Both the position numbers and the translations under genes were made by a program. 64,000 nucleotides of DNA, taken from NCBI GenBank assembly GCA_010093515.1, contig MU001680.1:474440-538439 (forward strand), given 5' to 3'. This DNA is from Lineolata rhizophorae. Taxonomy: Eukaryota > Ascomycota > Dothideomycetes > Lineolatales > Lineolataceae. The notes beneath the pieces were generated by a model. That model had not been told where the DNA came from and made no database searches. It worked only from the letters and a program-made list of their open reading frames with translations. Position 1 is the stretch's first letter, and every line of letters starts with the position of its first letter. Positions 33,380-43,461 of this stretch are shown piece by piece.

Positions 33380-34224
33380 ATGGACAGCGAAACCTACCAA
33401 AAGACATCGCGTAATTCGATCAATAGGCTCAGGTATCAGGGTATCATATCCATAACCTACGCTCACTTCCTCTTTCCAGTTCTAACAAATGCCACTTTTG
33501 CCTAGCCGCCTACGACCATGACACCGTCCATTCCATAGTGGACTCCTGTCCGATCTTGCACATCTCCTTCAACCCCGTCTCCGACGACCCATTCCCGACC
33601 ACGCTGCCCTTCCTGGGCTGCATGGGGACCTACGACGACCGGCCCTGCGTGTACATGCACGGCTACATCTCGGCGCGGCTGATGCGGCTCCCGTCCAAGG
33701 CGGAGGAAGAGGCCGGCCACCCGGGCCTACCCGTCTGCGTCGCGGCCTCGCACTTCGACGGCCTCGTCATGGCCCTCGCACCCTTCCACAACAGCTACAA
33801 CTACCGCTCCGCCGTGCTGCACGGCTGGGCCAAGCTGGTCGCCGACGAGGACGAGCGCCTCGCCGCCCTCGAGCGCATCACGAATAACGTCGTCGCCGAT
33901 AATTGGAGCAACTGTCGCATGCCGCCGACGAAGGCAGAGTTGACGACTACGGCCGTGCTGCGGGTCGAGGTGGAGACGGCGAGCGCGAAGGTCAGGATAG
34001 GTGGGCCGGATGACGATCGCGCCGATTTAAGGAATGAGGACGTCGTGGGCAGGTTTTGGACGGGCGTGGTGCCGGCTTGGGTCCAGTACGGAGAGCCTGT
34101 CGAGTCGGATCATAATAAGGTTGCCAAGGTGCCGGACTATTTCAAGACGTTCTTGCAGACGCAAAACGAGAAGAACAAGGAAGTGGCGATCAAAGCCGTG
34201 GAGCCTCCGCCCAAGAAGAAATGA
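33380..34224 (+). CDS. PNPOx-like flavin-nucleotide-binding protein
   Basis: This belongs to the pyridoxamine-5'-phosphate-oxidase-like split-barrel family (flavin-nucleotide-binding type). Exons are 33380..33432 and 33480..34224, giving 265 residues. The start is MDSETYQKTSRNSINRL, a family-typical opening (Y-x-K-T/S-x-R-N-x-x-x-R). Next come AYDHDTVHSIVDSCPILHISFNPVS and LPFLGCMGTYDD, then YMHGYISARLMRL, whose HGxxSARL pattern is the flavin-binding signature. VCVAASHFDGLVMALAPFHNSYNYRSAVLHG continues the barrel, and the helical C-terminus ends in a Lys-rich tail (PPPKKK). Intron 1 is only 47 nt and is placed by frame continuity (RL/SSNKCHF). The family binds FMN or related cofactors; the physiological reaction is unknown. 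Confidence 0.88.
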
Positions 34225-35327
34225 ATGATGCTTATGATGCAAGTAGACTGGCCGCATTTCTCATGTATATGTATATCATTCTGAAACTACTGTAGACGTC
34301 TGTCACGAGATATATAAGACGAAATCGGCTGAACACTTTATTTATCTTCTAGGGAGTTGGCGGCAATATATAGCTAGGTACTGGCAAATATATCATGCTA
34401 GTCTAATCGACTTACGCTCTCTGTGGAACGTGGATAATTGGGCATGTAATTGATGTCTATTTAGAGATTGGAACTATTTTAACTCTAATAACAGTTGTAA
34501 ACTAGATATAGGCACTACATTAAAAATTTACCTAGTTCCTAATTGATAAGATCATCACCTGTTAGTGAGAAGTTCATCGAAGATTATGCCCTCTTGCTCT
34601 TTTATTTGGAAGCTAATCACCAAAATTGCGTAACCATCAAGAGTATTCTTGGCACCTACTATCTTATTTAAGGATTCTAGCAAGGTAGAATTTTGAGTAT
34701 TAAAGCACATATTGGTCCACAAGATTTGCCATTACCTTCTACATGTTAGGCTCGCTATTGCCAAAGCCAAGGAAGGCTACACTTTTAGTAGCTGCACCAT
34801 CCGTCATTAACATCATAGGAGGTTTTACTAGCCGCTGGCATTATGGTTCTTAGTCATTTGCGAGAGACTGAGTGCTTTCACTTAGTCAACTAGGAACCAG
34901 TCCGAAATCGAAATCACATTCCCAGGACGAAGTACGACGTAACAAGTCGAAGGAGAGCCCACAATAAATTGGCAGGGTTGAAAATATTGACCGTCGCCAA
35001 TTCTTGGTTGGACAGGAAGCGGTATGGGTGACGGTATTTATTTCCACGGCTTAGTTTCGATTGAGTGGAATATAATTTTAGAATTTCTACGTTCTATATG
35101 CGATGCTATGAACTCCCAAATCCACTTCACTAGCTACTGAACATGCTCAGGAGCAAGGCATACCAATTTGAGGTGATGAATTGAACACTGATTTATAGTG
35201 TGAAAACTAAATATAAATTCGACAATGATCTAAATATTGTAACTTGAACATGACTATACCAACCAACATGCATATACATGGCGCCCACCTTCCACTTCCA
35301 CCAATTCCTGCAGAATCCGACCCAGAC
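34225..35327. other. AT-rich gene-free stretch
   Basis: Strongly AT-rich with many TA steps and no open frame of note. Nothing recognisable beyond the 3' flanks of two convergent genes. Confidence 0.6.
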
Positions 35328-35435
35328 TTACAGTTTCGCCTCTTCCTTAACCTTTCCAATCTTCAACTTCGGCGCATATTTCTTCAACACACTTTCATTA
35401 TGGTACTAAGGGACCAATCCCGTCAGCAATTTCCA

Positions 35436-35473
<38 letters not shown>

Positions 35474-35692
35474 CGCATTCCCAATGTGCCGTCACAAGTC
35501 AAGGGCTCCTCTCACCTTCCAAAACTGCTTGCTCGCATCCTTGCCGCCGACACGCTTGAGAATCTTGGAGCCGCCCGGGTGCTCGTCCACGAAGTCCGCC
35601 ATGCCGTACACCTCGCCGTCGATGATGATGTACAGGCCGTTCTCGACCGTGCTGTGGTCGGCGACGTCCTTGGTCGAAAAGCTCTGCGACAT
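35328..35692 (-). CDS. Very small cytochrome b5-like haem protein
   Basis: Cytochrome b5 domain proteins carry one haem between two histidines and pass electrons to oxygenases or desaturases. Exons are 35692..35516 and 35405..35328, giving only 84 residues. Exon 1 has MSQSFSTKDVADHSTVENG, YIIIDGEVYGMADFVDEHPGG (first haem ligand in HPGG) and GGKDASKQFWK. Exon 2 supplies YHNESVLKKYAPKLKIGKVKEEAKL and so the second haem His. There is no C-terminal membrane anchor, so it is likely soluble, unlike classic microsomal b5. The stop codon (CTGTAA) overlaps a GTAAGT donor-like site, so an extra 3' exon cannot be excluded. The 110-nt intron contains an 18-unit CA microsatellite. Confidence 0.85.
35437..35472. 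repeat. (CA)18 microsatellite inside the cytochrome b5 intron
   Basis: An uninterrupted dinucleotide run, (TG)18 on the coding strand. It lies about 30 bases upstream of the branch/acceptor region of a 110-nt intron. Confidence 0.95.
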
Positions 35693-36314
35693 GGCGGGCC
35701 CGTATGCGACGAGGTACTAGGTCGATACGCTCGAGGTGGTTGCCTGGGACGCGCTCCGCCAAGAGTCTGTGTGTCCTGGTGCGCTGCTCGGGTCGCCGTT
35801 GGTGGTATGACGTCGCTCGGGAGACCGACACCGCAGTAGTGGATAGACTTTGAGATGCGACCGGGCTTCTATAGGCTCGAGAGCCCCAAAGCGTGGAGGT
35901 GATGGGCGGGTTTGGTAAAAGGCGAAATTGGAGGCGGTTTGGTGAAGCTATTCGGCTGCGGAATAAATGCGCAACGGAAGAATTTAGAAATTTGTCGTAG
36001 TTGATATTCGAGCTCAAAGGGTCGAACCGCTCTCCGGTTGCCGCGGTGGTGAGAACTTGAGAGCCGAGGTTCATGGAAGATCCGACGAGACGCTAGGGAC
36101 GTTTGCCGAACCTTACGGCACCAGATCGCGTGAACTTTGATTGGCCCATTTTGGTGGGGAAGCCTGAGACCGAACCCCTACTCGCAGATGGAAACTGACA
36201 ATGCGCTTCAATGTGGTATTTTATGAAATCCACCACTGCAACTCCCCTAACAACAACAACACACGGCACTAACTCCCCTACACAAGGCCATGACTTCTGC
36301 TCTGTCTGATGACA
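35693..36314. promoter_or_regulatory. Upstream region of the cytochrome b5 gene
   Basis: GC-moderate, with a minus-strand open frame (35499-36074) in another phase that has no domain. Presumed promoter. Confidence 0.4.
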
Positions 36315-37612
36315 TGCAAAATTGCCAACGCGCTGCGGAATGAGGCCCTGCCAGCTCTGGAGCGTCTTACCCGGAACTCCTCTGCGCGAGAGCGCCCTCG
36401 GGCGGTTCGATCGTGACGAGCCTCCACCTTACATTGAGGACGACTGCGAGGGCATGCACATGCCTTTCCCAGCTCCAGGCCCTGCCAACAACTCCACGCC
36501 GGATAAGCTAATTCGTCTCCTCGAAGAGCCACTCGATGACGAGCAACTCTCCTAGGTGGCACACCACATGATAGATTTCGCCTACCCACCCGGAAAGCGC
36601 CATGACAAGGAGGCGGAGTTGGAAAGGCTCCGTGTCGAAGATTGGGCTTTCTACAAGGCTAGCAAAGATACGTGGGATTATTTTGTCCCGCGTAGGCTCG
36701 CGGTAAAGGCGCGGGCTGCGAGCGCCGAAACATCATCGTACGACATAATATCAAGCGGCGCTGGCAGAAGCTCGGCGTCTAGAATCCCGAATAGGGTTTC
36801 CCCGGTAGGGCGAATAAGCAGCCTAATAACTGCACGGATGAATAGAAGTAGCTATAGCAGCACGGCGACGCCGCTGCCGAATAGCGTCTCGCCTACACCG
36901 CACTTTGGCTACGCCAGGGCCTAGGCCGGACCGGGCACAGTCCCGTGCTCCCGTGCTCTTACCTCAGAGAGGATGCTTCAGCTTCCCAGGCGGATTCGTT
37001 TATCACCTCCCGCCCCTGGTTTATGTTTTCGCTCGAATATTGGGAGGAGTGGCGGAGATACTCGCGTATACCCGTGAAGATATAGCAGCTCTACGAGGGT
37101 TCCGTATTTAAGAATATTAGGTAACGCTAGGAGGAGAGGGGGGACTAGCAAGTAGATTAGCGAAATCAGCGCGGGGCGGATATCGTGATCGGGTAGAAGT
37201 GGCAGTATGAAAGCCCTAGCCCCGAACCCGAAGACCTTTCTGGTCTCGAGGACCTGGCTACCTTCGACCTCACTCCCTCCGACTTCACTCCCTCCAACCT
37301 CACTCCCTCCGAGGTCGACGCGCTCAAGGCGGTCCGTCCGCCGTCACCCCCTACATACGCTTCCGAGCCCCTACCGCCGCGACGGAACCGGGCTCTTCGG
37401 CCCAGTCCCTCCGTACTCCCCGCTGGCAGCACCAGAGGAGGCTATCGAGCAGCTACCGCGGCGACGTCGACGTTCACGCGAGCAGCCACCTGCCTAACCT
37501 CTCCGTCGCAGTGCTAGGATCGCCGCCATGGCCGCCAACCGCCCAGCGCCGTATCGTGTGTCCAAGCCTCCGGCTCGGCCTAGACACCAGTTAAGGAAAG
37601 ATCCCACTTAGT
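36315..37612 (+). pseudogene. Decayed copy of the AT-hook orphan gene at 43780-45300
   Basis: Its pieces line up in order with the whole gene 7 kb downstream: NALRNEALPAL with NALQNEALPVL, ALGRFDRDEPPPYI with ALRRFDRDEPPPYV, IKRRWQKLGV with IKRRWLKLGV, ASASQADSFITSRPWFMF with SSASQAESFILSRPWVIY, YESPSPEPEDL with HESPSPEPEDL, and TPSEVDAL in both. It is broken by a frame change near 36405, a TAG at 36553-36555, another frame change near 36730, and many stops (several TAG) between 36780 and 37200, where TpA is high as after RIP. The basic AT-hook tail is largely lost. A 15-bp unit is repeated three times at 37266-37310, encoding (D/N)(L/F)TPS, where the whole gene has one EFTPS. Confidence 0.82.
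37266..37310 (+). repeat. Three 15-bp tandem units in the decayed orphan copy
   Basis: Units GACCTCACTCCCTCC, GACTTCACTCCCTCC and AACCTCACTCCCTCC follow one another. They expand the single EFTPS unit of the intact paralogue. Confidence 0.88.
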
Positions 37613-38164
37613 AGCTTGAGTAAAACCTTCAGATTCTTCTCAAAAGTCTTGTACGTGTCCTACGTATATGTTGACTTGCTGTGGCACCTGAGAGTTGTCA
37701 AAATGTGAACAATAGGTGGGCCTGTTGTTGTATGTAGTCAGTGTGTCAAATATTGTATTTGGAGCGAAAGAAGAATACTCTCTAGCTTGCCTATCTTAGC
37801 GAACAAGGCCGTCTCGGTGATGCTTGCTTCAACCCGGCCTGTATTCCATGCTTGAGACTACTGTAAAGGCGGCAGTCTTATTGGCTGGATTGGTCCACGT
37901 GACCTCCTTTCCCTTGCCCCGCTCCGACACCCCCCCCCCCCCCCCCCGGGGGTCCCCCCGGCGGAAACGTCCGTTCCAGCTGAGCAAGATGACTGCGCTT
38001 TATGCCCTCGATTCGTTTCTAGACACCCCGTCATCATTCGCGGCCTACCAGCAATTTCAACATTCTACAACTACCATCTTGATCGCCACCTAAACCACGA
38101 CCGCTAATTGCGCCCAGCCAGTGTCCGCACTGCCAATGCTACATTTGCCAGTCTTGCGCTTTGG
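37613..38164. other. Intergenic with an 18-C homopolymer
   Basis: No gene. An 18-base C run at 37930-37947 is followed by five G, a T and six C. Convergent 3' flanks of the decayed copy and the DUF7924-type gene. Confidence 0.55.
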
Positions 38165-39873
38165 TCAATGCGACCGATGCGACTGTGATGAGGAGCGCTT
38201 CGCCGGTGGAAGCCTCGGCGAGACTTCTTCCACGGGGGTTTCACTCTCATCCCCATCTCCGGCCTCGACTAGTGTGCTGAGGATTTGGTTGGTTCCGGAG
38301 GCGAAGCTAAGCGTCGTGTTCGATAATTCGGCCTCTTCCTCATCACTGTCGGCATCCTCCTCTGTATCCTCGTCCGGATCCTCTATATCCTTTTCCCCTT
38401 CCACCTCGTCGTCGTTCACGTCTTCGTCATCACCTTCGTCTTCGATTGTTTGCCCCGCCCTCTCGTTCGCCCGCGCAATTGCGTCGTTCCTGTGCTTCTC
38501 TGTCAAGTCAACGGCATTCTTGAACACAGTAGCTCCATCCAGGAAGGTAGCGGCAGAATCAACCATGGAGAACGATCTCAGTCGATGCATGTAATACTCG
38601 GGCCTAGTCCCGGGGCCGTTTGGCTGAGCAACGGAGTGGCTATACATCACAAGGTGTCCGTTTTCGTAGGTTGACGAAATGGTATAGGCGTTATTGTCGT
38701 AGACGGGTTCGCTTTGCCCGTACGAACGAAGACTCTGCATGGCTCTCGCTCCTATCGCACCGTCATGGCAAACCTGCCGTTGAGCCACCACCGCTAGCCC
38801 ACGCGGCCCCTTCGTTTCCAGGAAGAAGTTCGGCACAGCGGGGAGAAGAGTATTGTTCAAAGGGATGATGTACTCGCTGAGCTCGTTGCGGACGTCCGGG
38901 TGGAGCTGATAATGCGATGCACCATAAAAGTAATCCGGTTTGGCCCGCGCAATATCACCCGTCATAGGATCGATGTTGTTGAACAAGGTGTTTTCTAAAG
39001 TGTTCCTTGAAGCGCCCATAGCTTCCAGCATTGCGGGAGGTACCTTGCTTTTTACCATGTCCTCGTTGGACGCATCCGTATCCGCATCCACGAATTTTTG
39101 CTACGCTTCCTCCGGGAATGTAGAAGGCGAAAGGGAACACCGAGGCTGCGCCAATTTTCTACGGGTCTCGTCCCAGTTTGGGGGTAATGGCGGCCGGTTG
39201 CCACTCGGACACTCAACGCCAAAGGGGATAATGCCACCGTCAAAGAGTTTCTGTCCATAGTTGGCGTCATTATGAATAGACGTTTTCTTGTCTTCTTTTT
39301 TTTGCCTATATTTTTCTCAGCTGTGGTTCTCTTGGAGGCTCCGGTCCTCGAAGCAGACGACGAGCCGCGGCTCCGAGACGAACTTGACCGGCTCGGGCTC
39401 ATATTGCGGTCAAGCGGGGCAGGTTCCGGGTACGAAGCAGCATCGTCAGCGCAGGCGCCATAAGTGAAGCACGCAGCACGTACGCCAACGAGATCGGACA
39501 AGTCGGGACCGCCGCCCCGAGCGAAACGCTTGACGTCCTGCAAATGCCCCGGCGCACAGTTGCGCAGAAAGTCGGCGGCGGACGCGGGCGGGAGGGGCGC
39601 GTTCTCGGACGGCGCGGCCAGGGCGTTCCGAGCAGTCGGGAGGCTGCGGGGACGGTGGCGCGGCGACCGCAGGAGACGATTCCTTCGGTCCAGCTCTCTC
39701 AGGGCGTGCTTGGTTAACCAGATCTTGGACAGGCTGTCCCAAAAGGCCGGCGTGTTGATGTATCCGCCGGTGTAAGGTCGGGACTTGTGCCTCTTGGGCC
39801 GCGATTGCGATGGCGGAGGGCGCTCCTCCGCACGCCGTCGCTTGCACGCATTGGAAGGCTGAGACTCGGGCAT
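38165..39873 (-). pseudogene. Disrupted DUF7924-type fungal protein gene
   Basis: The family (I believe catalogued as DUF7924) is multi-copy in filamentous fungi and has no known function. The N-terminal part from ATG 39873 reads YINTPAFWDSLSKIWLTKHALRELDRRN, then a Ser/Arg-rich linker. The C-terminal part (from 39091) is whole: ARAKPDYFYGASHYQLHPDV, NFFLETKGPRGLAVV, DGAIGARAMQSLRSYGQ, PVYDNNAYTISSTY, PEYYMHRLRSFSM, then a very acidic tail. Between them the conserved segment QKLFDGGIIPFG, PPLPPNWDE, AQPRCSLSPSTFPEE lies in a different frame from the N-terminus; the switch is at an 8-A run (39296-39303), and a TAG follows PEEA at 39103-39101. A consensus error could explain the run but not easily the stop, and no intron removes both because the conserved segment would be lost. 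It looks like a recent loss. Confidence 0.72.
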
Positions 39874-40165
39874 GTGGGAGCCATTGACGACAGGGTCACG
39901 GGGGGGAGCAAGCGAGTGTTACGAGCGGGAGAGAAAAAAGGACGTGCGGGCGAGTGTTAAGAGCGGAAAAGAGAAGGGCGTGCGGGCAAGTGTTAAGAGC
40001 GGGCGAAGAGCCGCGATTATATGCCCCGCCCTCGCTTTGTCTGGTCGGACTTTGTTTAGTGCCGGCGCCGAACAACACAAAGCGACAAACGAATGCAGCC
40101 TCAACCTCACCAAGTTCCCAACGCGACCGAATTGCCCCTACTCCCCCGCCCCCCCCTTACCAACC
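39874..40165. promoter_or_regulatory. Divergent promoter, DUF7924-type gene / membrane protein gene
   Basis: This 292-base spacer separates two divergent starts. It contains an imperfect tandem repeat at about 39910-40005 built around the words GAGTGTTA/AGTGTTAAGAGCGG and GGGCGTGCGGGC. Confidence 0.5.
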
Positions 40166-40739
40166 ATGGCATCCGAACTCCCAACCGTCCCGCGCGTCGT
40201 CTTTACCATTCTCGAGCCCGCATCTCTGTACGCCAACCCACCCCCCCTGCTAACCGCATGTCCATCCACCCAATGAAGCCTTAACGCGTCCGTGGCGAAA
40301 CAGCATCGCGGGCTTTCTAGCCCCGCTCGTCGCGCCGGCATACTTCGTCGACGCCCAGCTCCCGCGCACGCCCTTGCTCGCGCCCCCCGGCCACGTCCCG
40401 CACGCGCTGCTCCCCGTCGAGCACCTCCTCGCCCTCCAGCTCGCCAACCTGTACCTCCTGCTGTGCCTGCTCGGCCTGCTCGTCCTGCACACGACGCGCG
40501 AGCCCGCCGTCGTCAAGGCCTACTTGTGCGCCCTGTGGCTCGGAGATGTCGGGCACGTGGCCGTTTCCGCGTGGGCGGTGGGCTGGCAAGGGCTGCGCGC
40601 GTGGCGGGCCTGGACGGCCGCCATCTGGGGAAACGTCGGCGTCACCGTTCTGCTGTGGCTTCTTAGGACGGCGTATTTGGCGGGGCTGTTCGGCGGCGAG
40701 AAGGAGGAGGAGGAGAAGAAGAAGAAGAAGAGGTCGTGA
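40166..40739 (+). CDS. Four-helix membrane protein (DUF7704-like)
   Basis: Exons are 40166..40227 and 40304..40739, giving 165 residues. The start is MASELPTVPRVVFTILEPASL in a favourable context (ACCATGG). Splicing gives EPASL/IAGFLAPLVAPAYFV, the opening seen in a family of small fungal membrane proteins that I take to be DUF7704. Four hydrophobic segments follow at about residues 12-38, 62-82, 94-115 and 125-145 (LLALQLANLYLLLCLLGLLVL; AAIWGNVGVTVLLWLLRTAYLAGL). The C-terminus is a charged tail of Glu then Lys repeats. The donor is GTACGC and a TTAAC branch point precedes acceptor ACAG. No function is known. Confidence 0.82.
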
Positions 40740-41263
40740 GGAGTGGACGACGTGTGTCCAAATGACACACCCGTCGTTCAACAGGAAAGTTTAGTTAGCG
40801 CCACGCTAAGCAGGGGCTACTGCCACTAGCCATATTTGGAAACCAATCCCCGCACCTCACCTCCAAACACCTCGCCCCACTTGAATCCAACTCTACCGTG
40901 TTTGCACTAAGGAGACCGCTGGGAAACGAGTATTTGCATCCTTATCTAAGCCATAGCAACGGGCGAGGTCTTGTAATTAATCCTCAGAGAGAAGTCCATC
41001 CAGAACATAGCCTAGGTTTTCCGGCTGTTTATCAAGTGAAGATCGGTGATTGCGGAGGGACGCTTACCAAACCTGTCCTTGCGGGATTGTCTCTATTTTC
41101 TGATCCGCCCCCTCAGGACTTCGTTTGATTCCACAGGCTGTTGGCCGTCAGCAGCTCGCCTGGGCACACGAACTGGCGTAACGGCTTGGCATTCCATCAC
41201 TGGGCTCATGTTAGATCGCTGGCGCTTACGCGCATCTTCACACCCTTCCCAACTCCAATCAAC
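40740..41263. other. Intergenic
   Basis: No supported gene. A plus-strand frame at 41046-41456 overlaps the small spliced candidate in another phase and has no domain. Confidence 0.45.
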
Positions 41264-41478
41264 ATGTCCAACCTACGAGAGTCCGTGGCAGCGAAACGAT
41301 TGCGAAAGCACATTCCAAGACACAACAGTACGTCACCTTGCCTCGACGACATTGGAAGATCTAATACGTCTTGGCAGACCAAAGCGCTCAGAACGGAGAC
41401 CAGCTCGGGTGGAATCAACAGTTCGAGAGTCTCGATGTTCGCACAGGCCTTTCTGATAAGCTCTCGGTTGTTTTTTAA
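41264..41478 (+). CDS. Candidate small spliced gene, 54 residues (tentative)
   Basis: I do not recognise this. An ATG at 41264 (CAACATGTC) opens MSNLRESVAAKRLRKHIPRHN. A consensus donor GTACGT at 41328, a CTAAT branch-like site and acceptor GGCAG at 41377 define a 50-nt intron. The join continues NQSAQNGDQLGWNQQFESLD and ends VRTGLSDKLSVVF with TAA at 41476-41478. The basic first half and polar second half could be a small nuclear protein. The evidence is only the splice logic and plausible composition; it could be chance. Confidence 0.3.
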
Positions 41479-41625
41479 TCCATTAGATCCATTAGACCCT
41501 TTAGAGTAGAGTCTATCTATCCAGATACAAGACCTATCTACTTTCTACACTAGATATGCTAGACGGTAAGAATGGGGTATATAGTCAAGGAAAGACTTCG
41601 CGCCTGATTTTAACGATGCTTCTTC

Positions 41626-43461
41626 CTACTCCAGGAAGCTGCCAGGTATACGGAACTCCCTTTCCGGCTGTCCCTTCTCTAGTTCCTTGTTAGCCTGTCC
41701 CCGCGAGAGCTCCTTGTCAAGCTGCTCTTCGACCCGATGCCGTATTGCCGGCTTGGAAGATGGTGCCCTCGTCTTCACAATGCCGCCGTCCCGGCGTGCC
41801 CAGGTCGGGGGTGGGGTGTTGGCCGGCGACGCTAGTTCTTTCGACCGCCGACGGCGGTGGCGCGCGTCGTATACGATCAGGGGTGACGCCTTTGCAGCCC
41901 ATGGTGCCTGGGGAGCCGGAACGGGCGTCGGGGCGGCCCCAGAAGATGATGGATCCCCACCGCCCAGTACCGTCTGTTCACATTCAGCCGATGGGGGGGC
42001 CCAGATTGGCAGTACTGCTGCTCTCCGCGTCGTCAAGCCCCGGCCGTTGAAGTGGGCCACAAGCAGCTGAGCGGCCGAGGCCCGGTGGGCGGGATCCTCC
42101 CTCGCCATGTCGGCGAGCTCGGGAGCCAGGAGCACGGCGGCCCGGGCGGCCTGCAGGACGTCGTAGTAGTTCCTCGCATCTCTGGGCGGGAAGGTGAACT
42201 TGGAGTGCACGTCGATGATGGTAGCAAAAAGGGACCACACGTCCATCTTAGGGCTCTGGGGAAACCGGTCCACGTCGTAGAGCTCGGGCGCCTGGTAGAA
42301 GCCTGTGCCGCAGAAGGTCGTGGCATTTTGCTGGTGGTTGACAAGACCGAAGTCAGCCAGTTGAAAGCTGTATATCTCCGGGGCCGTGTTTTGCCAATAC
42401 AGGATGTTCTCGGGTTTAACGTCCCGGTGGCACAGTCCGCGATCGGCCAGGTAGTCGAGGGCGCAAAGCATCTGCTCGAGGACTTGCGAGCACAGCTTGT
42501 CTTCGGAGCACTGCCTCTCTCTGTTCTTGATGAGCAAGCTCAGATTCCCTCGGCGTAGCGGCATGAAGATCTCGGGATTGTTAGTGTCGAACTTGGCGAC
42601 GCCCAGACATTCGACAATGTTCTCCTGCTGGACGGTTAAACAACGACCGCAAAGTACCGCAAGAACGGCATTACGTACGTGTTTCAGCTGTTCAAGAGCT
42701 TTGATCTCCCTATGCAGCGCGGCTCGTGCATGCTCGACTTTGGTGTCGGGCAAGGTATCCAGCCTGACCACCTTCACGGCGAAGGGGTTACCAGACTCGA
42801 AGTCGACGGCTCGATAGACGGCGCCGAACGCGCCGGCGCCAATGAGGACGCGAGGCGCCCCTTCGGCCTCGCGAAATAGGACTTTTCTGGCCGTGTGCAG
42901 CCTAGTATTGTGCCACGAGTGGAGTTCCGAGTCGGTAAACTCGGTCGGGCGGTCGCGCGACCGGACGTTTTGAAGCCGCAGTAGCGAGTCCCGGTACCCC
43001 TCCACTGCCAGCTCTCTTAGACTTTCCACGGTCTTAGCGTCCCGCCATAGCAAGTTGAACATGTAGGACGTGACGCGGATTTTATAGCATATCCCGTAGA
43101 CGAGAACACAATCTTCACTGATTTGTTGGGCTCCCGGGGTACCCTCGTTAGAAACGGTGACCGTCGACGAGCGCTTCGACCGCACCGATAGCAGCACGAC
43201 GTGGGTCTCGGGGTGAATCTCGAATGCGACGTGGACCGCCGACACGTCGCGTCCGGGGAGGATCAGATCGGCATCTCGGCCAAGCCTGGTCATGACACGG
43301 CCCCTGGACATGGATGGAACGTGGAATCCGATTTCGAGTCCCGGTCCTTTAGCACTCGTCGACACGAAGTGGTTGTTATCGGGGTGAAGAAGCGCATTGT
43401 GGGTGGCTTGGTTCACTGGCACCAGATGGAAGAGAGTGCGCGCATTGACGTTCCCGGCCAT
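41626..43461 (-). CDS. FHA-domain serine/threonine protein kinase
   Basis: Exons are 43461..42679 and 42627..41626, giving 594 residues. The start is the first ATG (MAGNVNARTLFHLVP). An N-terminal FHA domain (about residues 25-140; MTRLGRDADLILPGRDVSAVHVAFEI, with the G-R and S-x-x-H signature) should bind phosphothreonine. The kinase domain (about 180-460) is complete: glycine loop IGAGAFGAVYRA, FAVKVVRL, HRDVKPENILYW, ADFGLVNH, GTGFYQAPEL, so it looks active. The arrangement is like Rad53/Cds1/Mek1 checkpoint kinases, but the tail is Pro/Ser/Arg-rich and unrelated. The 51-nt intron (42678..42628) is a multiple of three without an in-frame stop, so retention would insert 17 residues between LKH and QENIVECLG; the spliced form matches kinases better. 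It is head to head with the AT-hook orphan gene. Confidence 0.87.
   Translation of the reverse strand: MAGNVNARTLFHLVPVNQATHNALLHPDNNHFVSTSAKGPGLEIGFHVPSMSRGRVMTRLGRDADLILPGRDVSAVHVAFEIHPETHVVLLSVRSKRSSTVTVSNEGTPGAQQISEDCVLVYGICYKIRVTSYMFNLLWRDAKTVESLRELAVEGYRDSLLRLQNVRSRDRPTEFTDSELHSWHNTRLHTARKVLFREAEGAPRVLIGAGAFGAVYRAVDFESGNPFAVKVVRLDTLPDTKVEHARAALHREIKALEQLKHVRNAVLAVLCGRCLTVQQENIVECLGVAKFDTNNPEIFMPLRRGNLSLLIKNRERQCSEDKLCSQVLEQMLCALDYLADRGLCHRDVKPENILYWQNTAPEIYSFQLADFGLVNHQQNATTFCGTGFYQAPELYDVDRFPQSPKMDVWSLFATIIDVHSKFTFPPRDARNYYDVLQAARAAVLLAPELADMAREDPAHRASAAQLLVAHFNGRGLTTRRAAVLPIWAPPSAECEQTVLGGGDPSSSGAAPTPVPAPQAPWAAKASPLIVYDARHRRRRSKELASPANTPPPTWARRDGGIVKTRAPSSKPAIRHRVEEQLDKELSRGQANKELEKGQPEREFRIPGSFLE

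Noticed and set aside
40736-41130. Plus-strand continuation of the membrane protein gene.
   Set aside because: The TGA at 40737-40739 closes the frame and no donor precedes it that would join a plausible exon.
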